Shown here: piece after piece, positions 41,663-54,648 of the stretch
Numbering within the stretch: the stretch's first letter is position 1
Layout: every line of letters starts with the position of its first letter
Source of the DNA: Ophiocordyceps camponoti-saundersi (nom. inval.)
Taxonomy: Eukaryota > Ascomycota > Sordariomycetes > Hypocreales > Ophiocordycipitaceae
Direction of reading: 5' to 3'
DNA: 64,000 nucleotides
NCBI GenBank assembly: GCA_003339415.1
Contig: PDHQ01000027.1
Coordinates: 1 to 64,000 of the forward strand
Made by a program: the position numbers and the translations under genes
Notes under the pieces: model-generated
What the model was told of the DNA's origin: nothing
Databases searched by the model: none
What the model saw: only the letters and a program-made list of their open reading frames with translations

Positions 41663-43337
41663 TTACAGCATCGGCTTCAGATCCTCGGCTATGGAGAAGG
41701 GCGCCTCTGTCTTCGCCTTGATGTCCTCCACCGTCACGCCGTCAGCTATCTCGACAAGAGTCAGACCCTTAGCCCAATCGACATCGAAGACGCCCTGCCG
41801 TTCCAAGGTCAGTTGAGGTTTTAAATCAGTCAACATCTTCAAGACTCACAAGCTCTGTAATTATTCTCGAGACGCAGGCACGTCCCGTAAGTGGGAAGGC
41901 GCACTGCTTGACAATCTTGGGATTGCCCTTCTTGTCCGTGTGTTCCATCGTCACGACAACCTTTGTGGCCGTCGGGTTGCTCACCAGGTCCATGGCGCCG
42001 CCGAAACCCTTGACCTTTCCGGGCAGCATCCAGTTAGCCAAGTCGCCCGTGCCGCTGACCTGCATGGCCCCGAGAATGGTGAGGTTGATGCGGCCGCTGC
42101 GGATCATGCCGAAGCTCTCTTCGCTCCCAAAGACGGCGGCGCCGGGCTTCAGCGTGACCGTCTCCTTGCCGGCGTTGATCAGATCGGCGTCTTCGCTGCC
42201 CTTCTTCGGGTAAGGGCCCAGTCCGAGGATGCCGTTCTCCGACTGCAGCTGCACCTCGACGTCGGCGCCGACGAAGCCCGGCGCCAGCATGGGCATACCA
42301 ATTCCCAGGTTGGCGTACATGCCGTTCTTGAACTCCTTGGCTGCCCGTCGAACGATGCGCTCACGCTTGGCCGCCGTGTCGCCAGTCCCCAAGGCCGACT
42401 TGGCGTCCTTATCGTCCTTGGCCCAGGTGTGCTTTTCAATCTGCTTCTCGCTTGTGCTCTGAATGACGCGCTTGACATAGATGCCCGGCAGGTGGACAGC
42501 CTCTGGTGGGATCTCGCCAGGCTCGACAATGTGCTCGGCCTCGACGATGGTCATCTTGGCGTTGCGGCCCATGGCGCCGTTGAAGTTGTGAGCAGCCAGC
42601 CGGAACTGACAATTTCCTAGCTTGTCGGCCTTGAAGGCCTTGACAAAAGCGTAGTCACCGGCGATACTGCGCTCCAGCAGGTACGGCTTACCGTTGAAGA
42701 CCTTGACATCCTTGGGGTACGAGTATTCGGCGGGCGCGCCGTTGGCGTCGTTTCTCAGCGGCAGATCGCCAGTCTGGACAACAGTTCCAAAGGCGGCGGG
42801 TGTATAAAAGGCGGGAATGCCTTTGCCTCCCGCGGCGCAGCGCTCAGCGAGGGTGCCCTGCGGGGTCAACTCGAGTTCGACCTTGCCGGTCAGATACATA
42901 GACTCAAATGTCTTGTTCTCGCCGATGTAACTGGCAATCATCTTCTTGACCTGTCTGGTCTTGAGCAACTTGCCGAGGCCCGAGTTATCGGTGCCGGCGT
43001 TATTGGACACAGCTGTCAGACCTTTGATGTCAGGCTTCTCAAGCACTTGGTCGATGAGTGTGTCTGGCACGCCGCACAAGCCGAAGCCGCCGCACAGCAA
43101 CGTCGTGTTGGGCTTCATGTCCCGAAGGGCTTCGGCGGCAGATGGATACACTTTGTTGATTTCGCCTCGCCGTACCGAGGCCGAGAAGGGCCGGGAGAAG
43201 ACAGATGCCGGCTGAGCAGGGGAATCAGAGGGCGACCGGATACTTGCGCACGGGTAACAGCTCACATTAGCATGATGGCGGACAAGAGCCCGCAGCGTTC
43301 GTATGCGAATGGTGGTTGGAGACATTGGCAAGATCAA
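41663..43337 (-). CDS. Succinyl-CoA:3-ketoacid CoA-transferase, mitochondrial
   Basis: Exons 43337-41850 and 41794-41663 (55-bp phase-0 intron) give 539 residues. The enzyme moves CoA between succinyl-CoA and acetoacetate or related acids in the mitochondrial matrix. The N terminus is Arg/Ser-rich without acids ([20 protein letters not shown], then [11 protein letters not shown]), fitting a targeting peptide. Subunit-A-like half: [20 protein letters not shown] near 80-98 and [14 protein letters not shown]. Subunit-B-like half: [18 protein letters not shown], then [12 protein letters not shown] near 366, whose Glu is the catalytic residue of this family. The C-terminal exon adds [20 protein letters not shown], absent if reading stops in the intron. 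A second possible in-frame intron of 54 bp (GTGAGC...CTCAG at about 43265-43212) in the presequence would shorten it to 521 residues. Length matches fungal and animal SCOT (about 520). Confidence 0.93.
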
Positions 43338-43868
43338 GCGAGGCCAGGACGAGATGAAGTGAATAGGATCAAGGGCAGATGGAAGGAGAATTGGGCAGCC
43401 GTCCTCAGTGCTGCCGACTCGCGCTCATCGCGAAACGTCTGGGGTTGGGCGGCTTAAAGGCTTTATGATTTGACCCGAGGTTGGCCGAGCCCGTCCGTCC
43501 CACGGCTTTCCGCCCGCTTCTCGGTATGTAAGCTCCGGCGTATCGGGCGGGTACCAGTGCGCAGTGTCTTAGGCTGTGGGAGTACGGCAGATGTACAAAG
43601 TTCTGAGACGAGACGAGCATCGGGCATGGATTGCCACGTTACCGACGCATGAATCGTTCGGAAACCGTTCCCTCCTCGTCTGCATTGAAGACGACCAAGT
43701 CTCAGCTTAAGGCCCCGTGCCCTTGCGACGAGGTATAGGGTAGGATAAATGGCTTTTGCCGTTCCCTCGGCTTATCAGCTCTTATCGCCCGTCGAGCTGA
43801 AAAATTTCCCCCATCAACAGCTTCTTCACGCCTCACCTTTCCCTTCGCTGTCCTCGGTCGCCTACGCA
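43338..43868. promoter_or_regulatory. Divergent promoter region, SCOT and UTP22
   Basis: The two genes are divergently transcribed, so this 0.5 kb must hold both promoters. An open frame continues 120 bp upstream of the chosen UTP22 start (to 43749) but lacks family similarity. Confidence 0.55.
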
Positions 43869-46800
43869 ATGGAATCGAGCTCGAAGCGTCGTAAAATCGA
43901 TCACGCCGACGCCGGTCTACGTCATCACGGCCTCATCGACTTCCAGGCTCCGACCGCTACCCAGCTGTCGACCGCCACCGCCTTCGTCCTTCAGACCGAC
44001 CAGCTCCTGAAAGAGGCGAGGCTCGACTATGGCAAGGTCCTCGGCGACGTCGACGGTCATCTTTTTCGCCTTAAACAAGCAATCGAAGCTATTGAGCCTC
44101 ATGAGCTTCTTCCCGTGAGCTCTCTTGGTCAGAACTGTGCGGCCGGTTGCTAATCCCTGCTTTAGATTGGCGAGGCCACAGCTAGACTCGAGACCAAGCA
44201 CAAGCTCGTCGTTCCCTATCCTGAACCGAAACCTTCTCGTGATGCGCCGTATAAGGTGGCCTATCAAAAGCCGGTGCAATGCAACGTTGTGGGAAGCTAT
44301 GTCTCCAAGACCATGATAAAGACCCAGCCTGCTATCGCCGTCGACATGGTTGTCCAGATGCCGGATTCGCTGTTCCAGGAGAAGGACTACAATAATATGC
44401 GTTACTTTTATCGACGAGCCTACTACATCGCCTACATTTCTGCGCATCTGCGCAATTACCAGCCAGACTCCGTAACTCTCGGCTTCGAGCTGCTCAACGA
44501 CAACCACCTGTTGCCTATACTGGTCTGTCGGCCTCGACAGATGCCCACCAAGGCCAAGACCACAGAGGCATCTGAGAAAAAGCCTCATCGTAAGACTGAC
44601 TATAGCATCAGACTGATACCATGCGCTCCAGACGAGCTGTTTCCCTGGTCGAAGCTGACTCCGACAACAAGTTGCATTCGAGTGGACGCGAACGCGAGCC
44701 GCTCTTCTTCACCGACACCGTTTTACAACTCGACACTGAATGCAGAGAGAACCTTCATTTCCTATCTGCGTCTTCTTTCTCATGCGAAGAATCAGTGTCC
44801 GGCCTTTGCGGACGCCTGCATCCTCGGCAGGATATGGCTCCAACAGCGCGGCTTCGGAGGCGCCATCTCCCAAGGCGGCTTTGGCCATTTTCAATGGTCT
44901 GCGGTGCTTGCTCTACTTCTGGGAACGGGCGACGGAAACAGCCAGGCCTCGCTTTCGACGTCTCTGAGCTGTACAGAGTTATTCAAAGCCATGATGCAGT
45001 TTCTCTCGGCTGCGGAATTGAGCAGCAAAGCCGTTACCTTGGGCGGCTCTGCCGCTCAGAAGAACAACAAGTCCATTCGAGAGCCGGGTCCCGTTCTTTT
45101 CGATCCGATTCGAGAGCTGAACATCGCCTTCTACATGACTCCTTGGTCAGCTAAGCTACTTCAGCAGTACGCAAAGTCGACAGCCGACCTTCTGTCAGAT
45201 GACGCTGTTGAGACGTTTGAGGCGGCTTTCATTATCAGGGCGGACGTGCCGTCTCTGATATATGATGCGACGTTCGAAATTAACAGCCCAGAAGCGTCAA
45301 GACGCCTCTCAAATACAGCCGATAGAAGCAGCCCTGCCAGCAAGCTCAGCTCCGAGGTCTACAGAATTCTCACTAGAGCCTACGGCGAACGATGCAAGCT
45401 CCTTCATGTGCAGCAGAAGCAATCAGAGCCTTGGTCCCTTCATGCCTCAATGCCGCGGCAGTCTACCGATATCGTCGTCGGCCTCATATTTGACCCGGCG
45501 CACATGTCTCGCCAGATGGAACACGGCCCTCCCGCGGAGCACGAAAAGGAGGCGGCGGCGTTTCGTCAGTTTTGGGGCGACAAGGCCGAGTTGCGCCGTT
45601 TCAAGGACGGGAGCATTCTCGAGTGCGTTGAGTGGACGGGCAAGCTCGCTGGACAGATCTGCGAGGAGATGGCGCGCTTTGCGCTGAAGCGCCACTTGAA
45701 GATGGCCAACGATAACGAGCTCGTGGCTAACCGGGACGGCTTCTCGCCCTCGATTGGCCTCTCGCATCTCGACATGGAGGCCTTCGACGCGGCCAGACGG
45801 GCATTCTCGACTCTCGAGCGTGACGTTCGTGGCCTCGCAGACCTGCCTCTGCAGATTCGACAGCTGTCTCCCGTCTCGCCCTCAGCACGTTACTCGTCCG
45901 TCGAGCCGCCAAGGCTGGGCTTCCACAAGGGTACTATCGAACCGACGGACGTCAACCTCTACTTCGAAGCGTCCGGGAAATGGCCCGAGAACTTGACGGC
46001 CATCCAAGAGGCCAAGGTCGACTTTCTGCTCGATATCGATCGAAGGCTGACGACGACGCACAAAGAAATCACCACTTTCCTCGGCCGCGAAGACCGAGAG
46101 GTCGGCATCGAGAATCTGGTTTATCTCGACATCGTCTATGACGACGGAGCCGCTTTTCGCCTCCGCGTCCTTTGCGATCTGGAGGAAACGCTTCTCCAGC
46201 GCAGAGCCGACGACAAGTCGCTCAGCCAAGGCGAGCGCGACGAATCTGCCAGGGCTCTCGATCGCTTCCGCTGGCTTCACACCACTCTCCCCCTCCACAC
46301 GCAGCTGGTGGCGACCTGGTGTACGAGGATGCCGGCCCTCTCGCCCTCCATTAGACTGGCTCGACATTGGCTCGACTCGCACAAGCTGAGCGGTCATCAC
46401 GTCAGCGCCGAGCTGATGGAGCTCGTGGTCCTGCACGTCTTCTCCCAGCCGTATCCGTGGCCGGAGCCGTCGTCGGCCGCCTCCGGCTTCCTCCGCACAC
46501 TCTTCTTCCTCTCTCGCTGGGATTGGCGAGACGAGCCCCTCATCGTCGATCCGACCTCCTCTCTGAAGGCCGACGAGCGCGCATCCCTCCGTCGCGAGCT
46601 CGAGTCCTGGCGAAGACGAGATCCGCACATGAACAACTCGCCCGCCCTCTTCGTCGCCACAGCCCAGCAGCTCTCGGGACAGGCCTACAGCCGCGACGGC
46701 CCTTCCAAGCTCGTCGCCTCGCGCATGACCCGCCTTGCGAAAGCAGCCTGCAAGCTCGTCCGCCAACAAGGCCCGCGCCTCGACCCGCGCGCCCTCTTCC

Positions 46801-47237
46801 AGACTTCCCTCGGCGACTACGACGTCCTCATCCACCTCTCGTCCAAGGCCGCCCGCGACGTCGCTTCCGCCTCTTCTGCCACTTCCACCCCGTCGCGATA
46901 CAAGAATCTCACCTCCACGCCATCCCCCATCCGCGCTCACCCGTTGGACGTGCTAACGACGGAGTTGGCTCGCGTCTACGATGGAAGCCTCGTCTTCTTC
47001 CGCGGCCCCGACCAAGATTCTGTTTCCGATCCCGTCCTCGCCGCCATCTGGTGCCCTGCTCTGCCCCCGCTTCCGATTCGCTTCAGACCCGGCCTGCCTT
47101 TCAACTTTTGCCGCGCCGACGAGGATGACCAAGACCTCGTCCGACTGAATCGCGATGCCATCTTGTTGGAAATTGCGCGCCTAGGCGGACAGCTGGTGAG
47201 CAAGATCGAGGTCCTCGACGATGATGAGACGCGATGA
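43869..47237 (+). CDS. UTP22: U3 snoRNP protein Utp22 (Nrap family)
   Basis: Two exons (43869-44114, 44166-47237; 51-bp phase-0 intron) encode 1105 residues. Utp22 with Rrp7 forms the UTP-C module of the small-subunit processome in the nucleolus, needed for 18S rRNA maturation. The protein starts MESSSKRRKIDHADAG, then DFQAPTATQLSTATAFVLQT. The Nrap core contains PYKVAYQKPVQCNVVGSYVS and RTFISYLRLLSHAKNQCPAF. It also has RIWLQQRGFGGAISQGGFGH, a nucleotidyltransferase/PAP-like segment, then FWGDKAELRRFKDGSILECV, highly typical of Nrap. The C-terminal part has PSIRLARHWLDSHKLSGHHV and SRWDWRDEPLIVDPTSSL. The start at 43869 is preferred over the in-frame ATG at 43749 because relatives begin with the KRRK segment. 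Its 3' end faces POM152 across 251 bp. Confidence 0.95.
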
Positions 47238-47488
47238 GCAAAGAGGTCTTCCCCCTTCTGCCTCTTGGTCCTAAGGAGACGAACCCCATGGAGCCATGGT
47301 GTTGGATACATGTAGAAAGCTGGTCACTGCAAACTGATGTATGAGAATGAACCATGATATGAAAAACCACTTACGCAAAGACAACTCCGTGCCATGGTAT
47401 AATAAACAAACATGTGGAAGATGAAAAAAGGAGACACATACCCCTTTGCCCGACCCCGTAACCGGCCAATTTTTCTCCACCCAGAAGC

Positions 47489-50400
47489 TCATCGTCCGTC
47501 CCTTCCACCAACTTGCTGCGTAGAAAAGGAGCAAAACTTGTCCTTGATGGCCACTACCTCATACGTGCCCTCCTGACTGGCCTTGACGACCTTGGTGTGC
47601 TCGTATGAGATGTCGTGTCTCGTCTCAAGCACGACGCTGCGCTGACCCTTCTTGGCGTTTGAGCTCCGCGTGTAAGTGAATTCAAAAGGCGGTACGCCCC
47701 AGAACTCGAAGAGAATGTCGACTTCGTTGCCCTCGTGAATGTCGACGCGCGATAACTTGCCGCGGCTGATCTGCACCCGCGGCAGGTCGTGTATCGTCTT
47801 GCGCAAGTTAACCGAGGCGCGGCATTCGCTGGCCTTGTCCGCGATGCCCGTGATAATGTACTCGCCCGCCTTCTCCGCCACGCGGTCAAAGCTCGTCGTC
47901 AGCGACCGGGCCTTGCGTAAGCCGTGGAAGTCATATGTGATTTCGAACGGCGGCGTGCCTGAGAGCTTGTAGACGATGTGCTCTCCCTGGCAATAGTCGT
48001 CGCGGGACTCGAACGGGTAGATGGACGGCGCGTCGAAGAGCTGGATCTGGATCGAGGGACCGCCCACGTCGTAAATCTGCTGGCACCCGCGAGCGTCGCG
48101 AACCTTGCGTACGCGGAGCTGCTGCGTGCCAAGCCGAAGGTGCTCTCGCGGAATCGGCATCTCGTACGAGTTGGAGTCGATCGACGGCACGCGATACGTG
48201 TCCGGCAGAGAGCCCGCTTGATGCTTGATTTCGATCTCGACGTAAAAGGGCGGCACGCCAGTGAGCGCCATCGGGATCCTATCTTCGTCCTGCTGCTCCT
48301 CCGCGCAGTATTTGAAAGATTGGCCTGGCTTGGAGAAGATGGCCGAAGGCTTGGCATTGACCCGCTGCCGGACGACGAGCGGAGACTGGCTCTTGTCGCT
48401 GTCGTAGCGGTTGTCTGCCAAGCCAAAGAAGTTGTAAGTATACTCACCTGCTCTCGACGTGTCCATGGAAATGGCCGCCTTCGGGAGCGCGGCATCAAAG
48501 TTTCTTCGGCTGGCGGCTTGCGATCCCTGAGGAGGCTGGTGCTTGACCTCATACATGACATGGTAAGGCGGAGCTCCTGCGAAACGGCTTAGCAAGCGGT
48601 TTGGCCTTCAGTTTTGTGAGCGAGAACATACCTTGAAACCTGACCTCGAACCCATCGATGTCGCCTTCGCACACATCCTTCTTGGTGAACATGTCGGGCC
48701 CAGACGTGATGCTGTCCGTCTCGACCAGGGAGATTTGAGGGCGAGGGAACCAATCGACGTGGAACTGGGATGCCGGCGCGTCGATGCTGCCGGGGCATTG
48801 CTTGTCCATGACGCTGAGGATCTCGTAGGTGCCACGGGACTTGACCGGAAGATGGTCGTTGGCGCTGGTTGCCGTCACGGTCGAGACGTCGTCGGTCCCG
48901 TTGAGATTGCGGTAGCGTATCGTCCAGGGAGCCTCGCCCTGGAGGCGTAGCGGCAGGCGTAGACGCGTGTCAGACTCGACGGCCATGACGCTGTACTTTT
49001 GATCTATCTGACCGAAGCCGGCGCGGGGCCGCTGCCTGCGCACCGATATCTTGAGCTGATCCTGCAAAAAGGTCCGACAGCCGCGCCTATCCTGAACACT
49101 GCTGAGGGCGAATATGTAGTCACCGCCCTTGGTGAAGACGGCCGTTTCAATGGCGAAACGGTTATCCTCAATATTCACTGCCCGCTCCGTCTTTCGCTTG
49201 CCTTCGTGGACAGTTTCCCATTCCAGGTTGAAGGGGGGGTCGCCCGAGAGACGGACGTCGATCTCGACGCTAGCATCGAGGCATGCGCTGATGGCCTTGT
49301 CATGATTCGCGATCCTGGCAGAAGCGGCGGGCTTCACTACCTGTTCCAAGAACTGATCTGAGCCCAGTGGCACGTCCTGATAGACGGCATCATCAATCGA
49401 CCTGAAGACGTATCGGTGCCGACCAGCCGTCTTGGGTATCAGCTCCAGCTGGGATCGCAGGCCTGGAACATTATGCGTCCGCTCCTCTGCATGGTTGCCG
49501 GCGATGATTTGATATCGAATGGTGAATGGCGGCGTGCCAACAAGATCGAGATCCACGCGCAGGCCGACCGAGTTGCCCGCGCACTTATCGGGGATATCCT
49601 CGGACCTCATAGACAGGCGCGGCTGCAAGGGGTTCAGCAGCAGGCACGAAGACGGTTCGTCCACATCGCCCTGGCACATGCCACTGGAGACCGACGTGAG
49701 TGTGTACAGGCCCGGCTCTAAGACGCGAGGCTCGTCGTGGGAGTTTTTGGAGACATAGCTGCCTTCAATGACGTTATCGCCGTGGTCGCCGCTGTCAGTC
49801 AAGGAGTCGATTGGTGAGAAATTCCAAGCTACCTGGTGCGAGGTATCTGTCACGTCGCCGGACACGCCAAAACTGACGGGTAGATTCGCGTGCTGCCCCT
49901 TGGCAACTTTCAAGGGGTTCCGAAGGTCGCAGCCTCGCATTCGGACCTTGGGTCGCTGCTGAACGTGGAATTTTTGGTTTAGTTCCTTGGGGGGCGCGAC
50001 GTCGGGCTCGGCTCCATCTGGATCCACGTAATGCATGACATTTCCGAAGGCATCGTGAACCTCCTCGACCGAATACTGCCACTCGCCAGAGGCAGTCATT
50101 GATTCGTTGAGCGCGACGGAAATCTGGGAGGGGCGGACCCAAGAGAAGTCGTCTGGGTTGTCGGACTCGCTCGTCGACGATGACTGGAGCAAGGGCGAGA
50201 CTAGGCCATCGGGTTGTAAGCTCTGAAAGTGAAAGGCATCATTTTTGCCGTTAATGGTTCGGCGGTACTTGATTCTCAGAGGCGGCGTGCCAAAGACCTC
50301 GAGCGACAGGTCGGATAGATCGTGGATGCATCGCTGTGGCGAGTCGACAGAGCGGAAGCGGGCGCGAGGGCAACGGACGACGAACGTAGCGCCGATGGTC

Positions 50401-51406
50401 CTCTGTACTTCCAGCTTGTACTCGTCCAGGACTTTTCCGAGACGATAGACGCCAGGCTTCTTAACCGGGTACTGCCAGTTGAAGCCGGTCGCGCTCGGGT
50501 CGGTGCCCTGGTCGCGAATAGCCTTTGCAACTTTGGCCACTTCGCGGCTGGAGATTTTGATCGTCTCCTCCTTGTTGGTGTCGAAGTCGGTGCGAATGAT
50601 TTCGATCTCGGCAGGAAGGGTGGCGTTGAAGTAGAGTGGAAGAGAGATGGCAGCCTTCGACTTGGGGCTGAGGCAGTAGGGGATGTGATCGGGGTTGAGA
50701 ACGGCGGAACCCTCAGGCAAGATGTTGATGATCTGCTTGCCAGAGATCAAGGACTGGTTGTTGAGAATATTGGAGACCCTAACGCTGTGTTCAGAGATGG
50801 ATAATTCGCGATCGTAGAGCACCTTTGCTATACCGAGCAGCCATGACTGCCAGGGGAGCTGCGTGGGGGAAAAAATTAGGCAACAGACGAGCACGAGCAA
50901 GATGAGAATCGACATACCGGGATGTTGAACATCAACATGTAGTTAAACACGAGATGAATGGCGAAGAGGGTAGTGATAACGGCCTGCGACAGCTCGAGCC
51001 AGGGTATCCTAAGCTCGGGGAGGCCGAAGAGAAAGGCGAAGTCGATGAAGATCCATTTGAGAAACAGGAACCAGGAGGCATCACCATCCTCGATAACCTG
51101 AAGCCAGTCGTAGAACTTCCATGCCCACAGAAGGGCGTAAACAGCGAAGGCATAGAGACGCTGCTGAGGGGCGTCGATGAAGTCGAGGGGAATGACGGGT
51201 TGAAGAGCGACGCGTTGATGGACTGCGTTTTCCGGGGCCAGCGGGAGGGAAGGCGACTTGACCGAGCTGGCGATGGACGACACGGACGCGGCGAGGGTAG
51301 TGGAGCCAGAGCGGGTGCTTGAGGGCGTCTCTTGAGGGTGATTGCGGCGGGCGTTGTTGACGGGAGTAGCCGGGTAGCCGGACCGCAGGCGAGGCGTTGA
51401 GCTCAT
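47489..51406 (-). CDS. POM152: Nucleoporin Pom152, pore membrane ring
   Basis: Three exons (51406-50918, 50858-48632, 48576-47489), introns of 59 and 55 bp, encode 1267 residues (yeast 1337). Pom152 is a transmembrane component of the nuclear pore luminal ring. N-terminal 1-80 is Ser/Thr-rich and nuclear/cytosolic. Three hydrophobic stretches follow: [20 protein letters not shown] (about 85-104), [19 protein letters not shown] (about 112-130), [17 protein letters not shown] (about 144-160). The rest, about 1000 residues, is the luminal region of repeated Ig-like folds. Each carries a PPF..x.Y or PPFxxxxE pattern, for example [58 protein letters not shown] and [10 protein letters not shown]. 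The splices restore [12 protein letters not shown] and [13 protein letters not shown]. The end ([12 protein letters not shown]) looks natural. Confidence 0.94.
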
Positions 51407-52588
51407 GGCATTCCGTATTATATGAGGCGTCGATGCGGAGGGAGCATCGGGGGAGAGGGAGGAGTGATGCTGGTTGATGATGGACGCGAAGCTTGGTAGT
51501 GGTGGTGGTGATGATGATGAAAGGTGATGGACGTGATGTGTGTTTTTTTTTCCTTTGCTATTGCCTTGCAGTGGTTGCTGCTGCTGCTGCTGCTGCTAGC
51601 TGGCTGTCCCGCCGCTTGCACCTTCTTTCAACGTGCCCTGTAGCGGTCCGCGCCTGTGTGGAGGTAGACTAGATTACCAATCAAGACGCGTAGTATGTAC
51701 CTCGCACCAAGTGCACATAACGACACTGCCTCATAAATCAGTAGAGGGAAGTACTCTTCGACCCACAGTACCTTAGATGAAGCCGCGCACTATCTGGCAC
51801 TACCTCGACTCGGTCTCACCACACGGTACCTACCTACTGGCATCCAGGACAAAGCCGGCCGTGTGGAGACGGCAAGGCAAGCGACTCTTGAACCAGCTCC
51901 TGCCACGACGAACGAACAACAGCCATATCATGAAAGGGTGGCCATGGAACGGATAAAACATTGAGCCGCTTCAGCCATCACGAGGTGCGTCTATCTCTTA
52001 TATCGAGATGCTTCACTCCGTCTGTGACCCTCACTCGCTTCCATTCTCTTATCTCTGTCTCTCCCTCTCTTTGCCTTTGACCATTGGTCTGTCTGTTATT
52101 CTGTCTGCTTGTCTATTCATTCTCTCTTTCCCCCCCCCCCCCCTCTCTCTCTATTCGCTGTCTCCCTCATAAGCACGCAAACAATTCAAGCACAATGCCG
52201 AGCCATTGGCTACTCTACTGAATAGGATATCAAGCCCAGTCATTGTCACTGTGTCCGGAATCCTACCCACAAGATGATAGGAGAGAGCTCAGAGACTCAT
52301 AACCTTATTGAACTCATCTGATGCTATTGTCCTCTTCGTCTGCTCTTGATTTACCCTATAGACGCCGGCCTATGCCCTATTGTCCTATTCAATGCATGCT
52401 CATACTCAGATCACCCTCTTCCTGGATCCCTATATATTTCCCGTCATCCTCGCTTCCAAGCTTTCCTCAGCTTTCTCTCACCTCACTCGTCATCACCCGT
52501 TCTTCTCTGGTCTCTATATATCCAACTGTCTTCACACTTCTCACCATATTCCATCAGGCTTTCTTTCACCTTTCACTTGTTTACCATC
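51407..52588. promoter_or_regulatory. Divergent promoter region, POM152 and UCHL5-like gene
   Basis: About 1.2 kb. POM152 leader with a CTG run (51576-51597) and CACCACCACC words on one side; C/T-rich leader with a poly-C run at 52131-52142 on the other. An open frame upstream of the UCH start (from 52346) shows no conserved sequence. Confidence 0.6.
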
Positions 52589-54648
52589 ATGGCTCGTCGG
52601 CAAAATGCTCCTGCTGGCTCTGGGGTTGCCGAGCCCGCCGCGTCGACCGCTGCTGAGCAGGCCATAGAGGACATGGCGGAAAGGGTGGCAGAGAAGGCCG
52701 TCATCAAGGTCTTAGACGCGCTTTCGGATCGATACGTCGACGCCTTCGCAGAAAAGCTTCAGGCCGGCATCATCGATAAGATCGCCGCCGGCGTCGCGGA
52801 AAGGATTGCCGCTGCAGCCTCAGCTACTGAGAAGCAGGAAGAAGCCAGTCCCAAGCGCGAGAATGGCCATGATAGCAAACCTCTGGACGTGCCACCAGCC
52901 CGCTCGACTCGCAGTAGATACGCTAGGAAGCGTCGAAGCCCCGAGCCTGAAGATGTGCCTCCGGAGAAGAAGTCGAGGACAGCGCGTAAGACCAGAAAGG
53001 AGGATAAGGAGATGGACGCCACCGAAGGAAGATCCACCAGATCACGGGCCAAGAAGGCGAATGATGTCGACGCAGGCAAGAAAGAAGAGGGCAACATAAC
53101 AGACCAGGATCTGGCGGAAGACGACACGAACTCGGACAATCTCCTCGTCGAGACTATGAAGCCTCTTGACGACAAAGACATCGAGGAATGGGCCGGCTGG
53201 GCCGAAGTCGAGTCTGAGCCTGTATGTCATACCGCTTTCCTTTGAATGGAAAAACAAGACGGCGCATGCTGATGCTGATGAAAACAGGCCTTTTTCAACT
53301 TCATTCTGAACAAGCTCGGAGTCAGAGGCGTCACCGTCAAAGAACTCGTTTCACTTGAGACTTGGGCCCTTGCTTTTCTACCGTGAGTCGTCCATCTTCG
53401 TTTCCCCATCCTGTTCACCTTCGCTAACTCCTGTACTTCACGCAGTCAACCTGTTTATGGGCTGGTCTTTCTCTTCCAGTATGCTCCCCAGCTGGCCGAG
53501 GAGGACGGCGATGATAGCGGCGAAGCTCCCGTCTGGTTTGCCAATCAGGTAAAGTGACCGTCCAAGCTAGGTTCCGCCATCTTCCATCATAGACTAACGC
53601 CATACCCAGACCACCAATAACTCATGCGCTTCGGTCGCGCTGCTCAACATCGTCATGAACGCCGACAACGTCGAGCTGGGCCAACGACTCCAGACCTTCA
53701 AGGAGTCGACAATGAATCTCAGCACGCCCATGCGCGGGAACAGCATCGGCAATAACAGCTTCATCAGGACGGCGCACAATTCGTTCGTACGCCGCATGGA
53801 CCAGTTGAACGCCGACCTTTGCTTGGCCAACGAGGCGGATGCGCACAATCCCAAAGAGCCTCGCGTGAAATCGGCGCCCAAGAAGGTCAAGCCCATGGAC
53901 AAGTCCGAGCCGAAGCAGCCGTCGTCGTCTGATGTCGACTACGGATTTCACTTCATCGCCTACGTCCCGGCTGGCGGTTTTGTCTGGGAGCTCGACGGCA
54001 TGAGGACAAGGCCTCGAAACATCGGTAAGATGACCAGCCCGACAGCCAATGTTTTGCGGCGTGATGCTGACTTGCTTCCCCTCCCCCCCCCTGCTAGGTG
54101 CCTTGGACACTGATGACTGGACGGCGATCGCCGGGCCTCGGATCCAGCATCGCATCAAGGAATACGGCGAGACCGAGATCGCCTTCAGCCTCCTGGCACT
54201 GTGCAGAAGCCCTGTCCTGGCCCATCGCGACATCGTCGCCTCCAACCTGGCCGCCATCCGTCGCTTGCGCGACATGTACAAAGACGATGCGGCGTTCATC
54301 GAAACTGTTCAAGACAATGCGCACATCATGGTGCTGGATTCCGAAGACGCCCTCGCCGAGATCGGACTCGGCGCGTCCGAAATCGCCGACGCTCAATTGT
54401 CGGCCCAAGTCCAGCAGCAGATGCAAGGCGAAGAGTTCGGGCCCGAACAGGCTCGAAACCTGTTCCTGAATCTCGCTGCCGAGGTCCAGCTTGCCACGGC
54501 TAAGTACCGTGAGGAGTTGGTCGCGGTGACGGAGGAAGAAGACCGCGTGCACAGCAGGAAGAAGGACTATTCTCCTGCGCTGCACCTGTGGATGACCAAG
54601 TTGGCGGAGAAGGGCGTCCTGGAGGACGTGATTGGAACCTCTCGGTGA
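52589..54648 (+). CDS. UCHL5/UCH37-like ubiquitin C-terminal hydrolase with long N-terminal extension
   Basis: Five exons (52589-53221, 53288-53382, 53446-53548, 53610-54024, 54098-54648), introns of 66, 63, 61 and 73 bp, encode 598 residues. Family C12 cysteine proteases remove ubiquitin. The UCH domain begins about 211 with AFFNFILNKLGVRGVTVKEL. It contains the full catalytic set: Gln277 (in WFANQ), Cys283 (TNNSCASVALLN), His391 (YGFHFIAY) and Asp406 (WELDG). The active-site crossover loop is long and basic (VKSAPKKVKPMDKSE). The C-terminal ULD-like tail ends HLWMTKLAEKGVLEDVI, as in UCH37/BAP1-type enzymes. The unusual part is the N-terminal 210 residues: Ala/Glu-rich helices (AERVAEKAVIKVLDALSDRY) then basic RSTRSRYARKRRSPE and RSTRSRAKKAND repeats, suggesting nuclear or chromatin targeting. 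Confidence 0.92.

Noticed and set aside
45882..46940. 352-codon open frame on the minus strand
   Set aside because: Antisense to UTP22 exon 2, produced by GC-rich codon bias.
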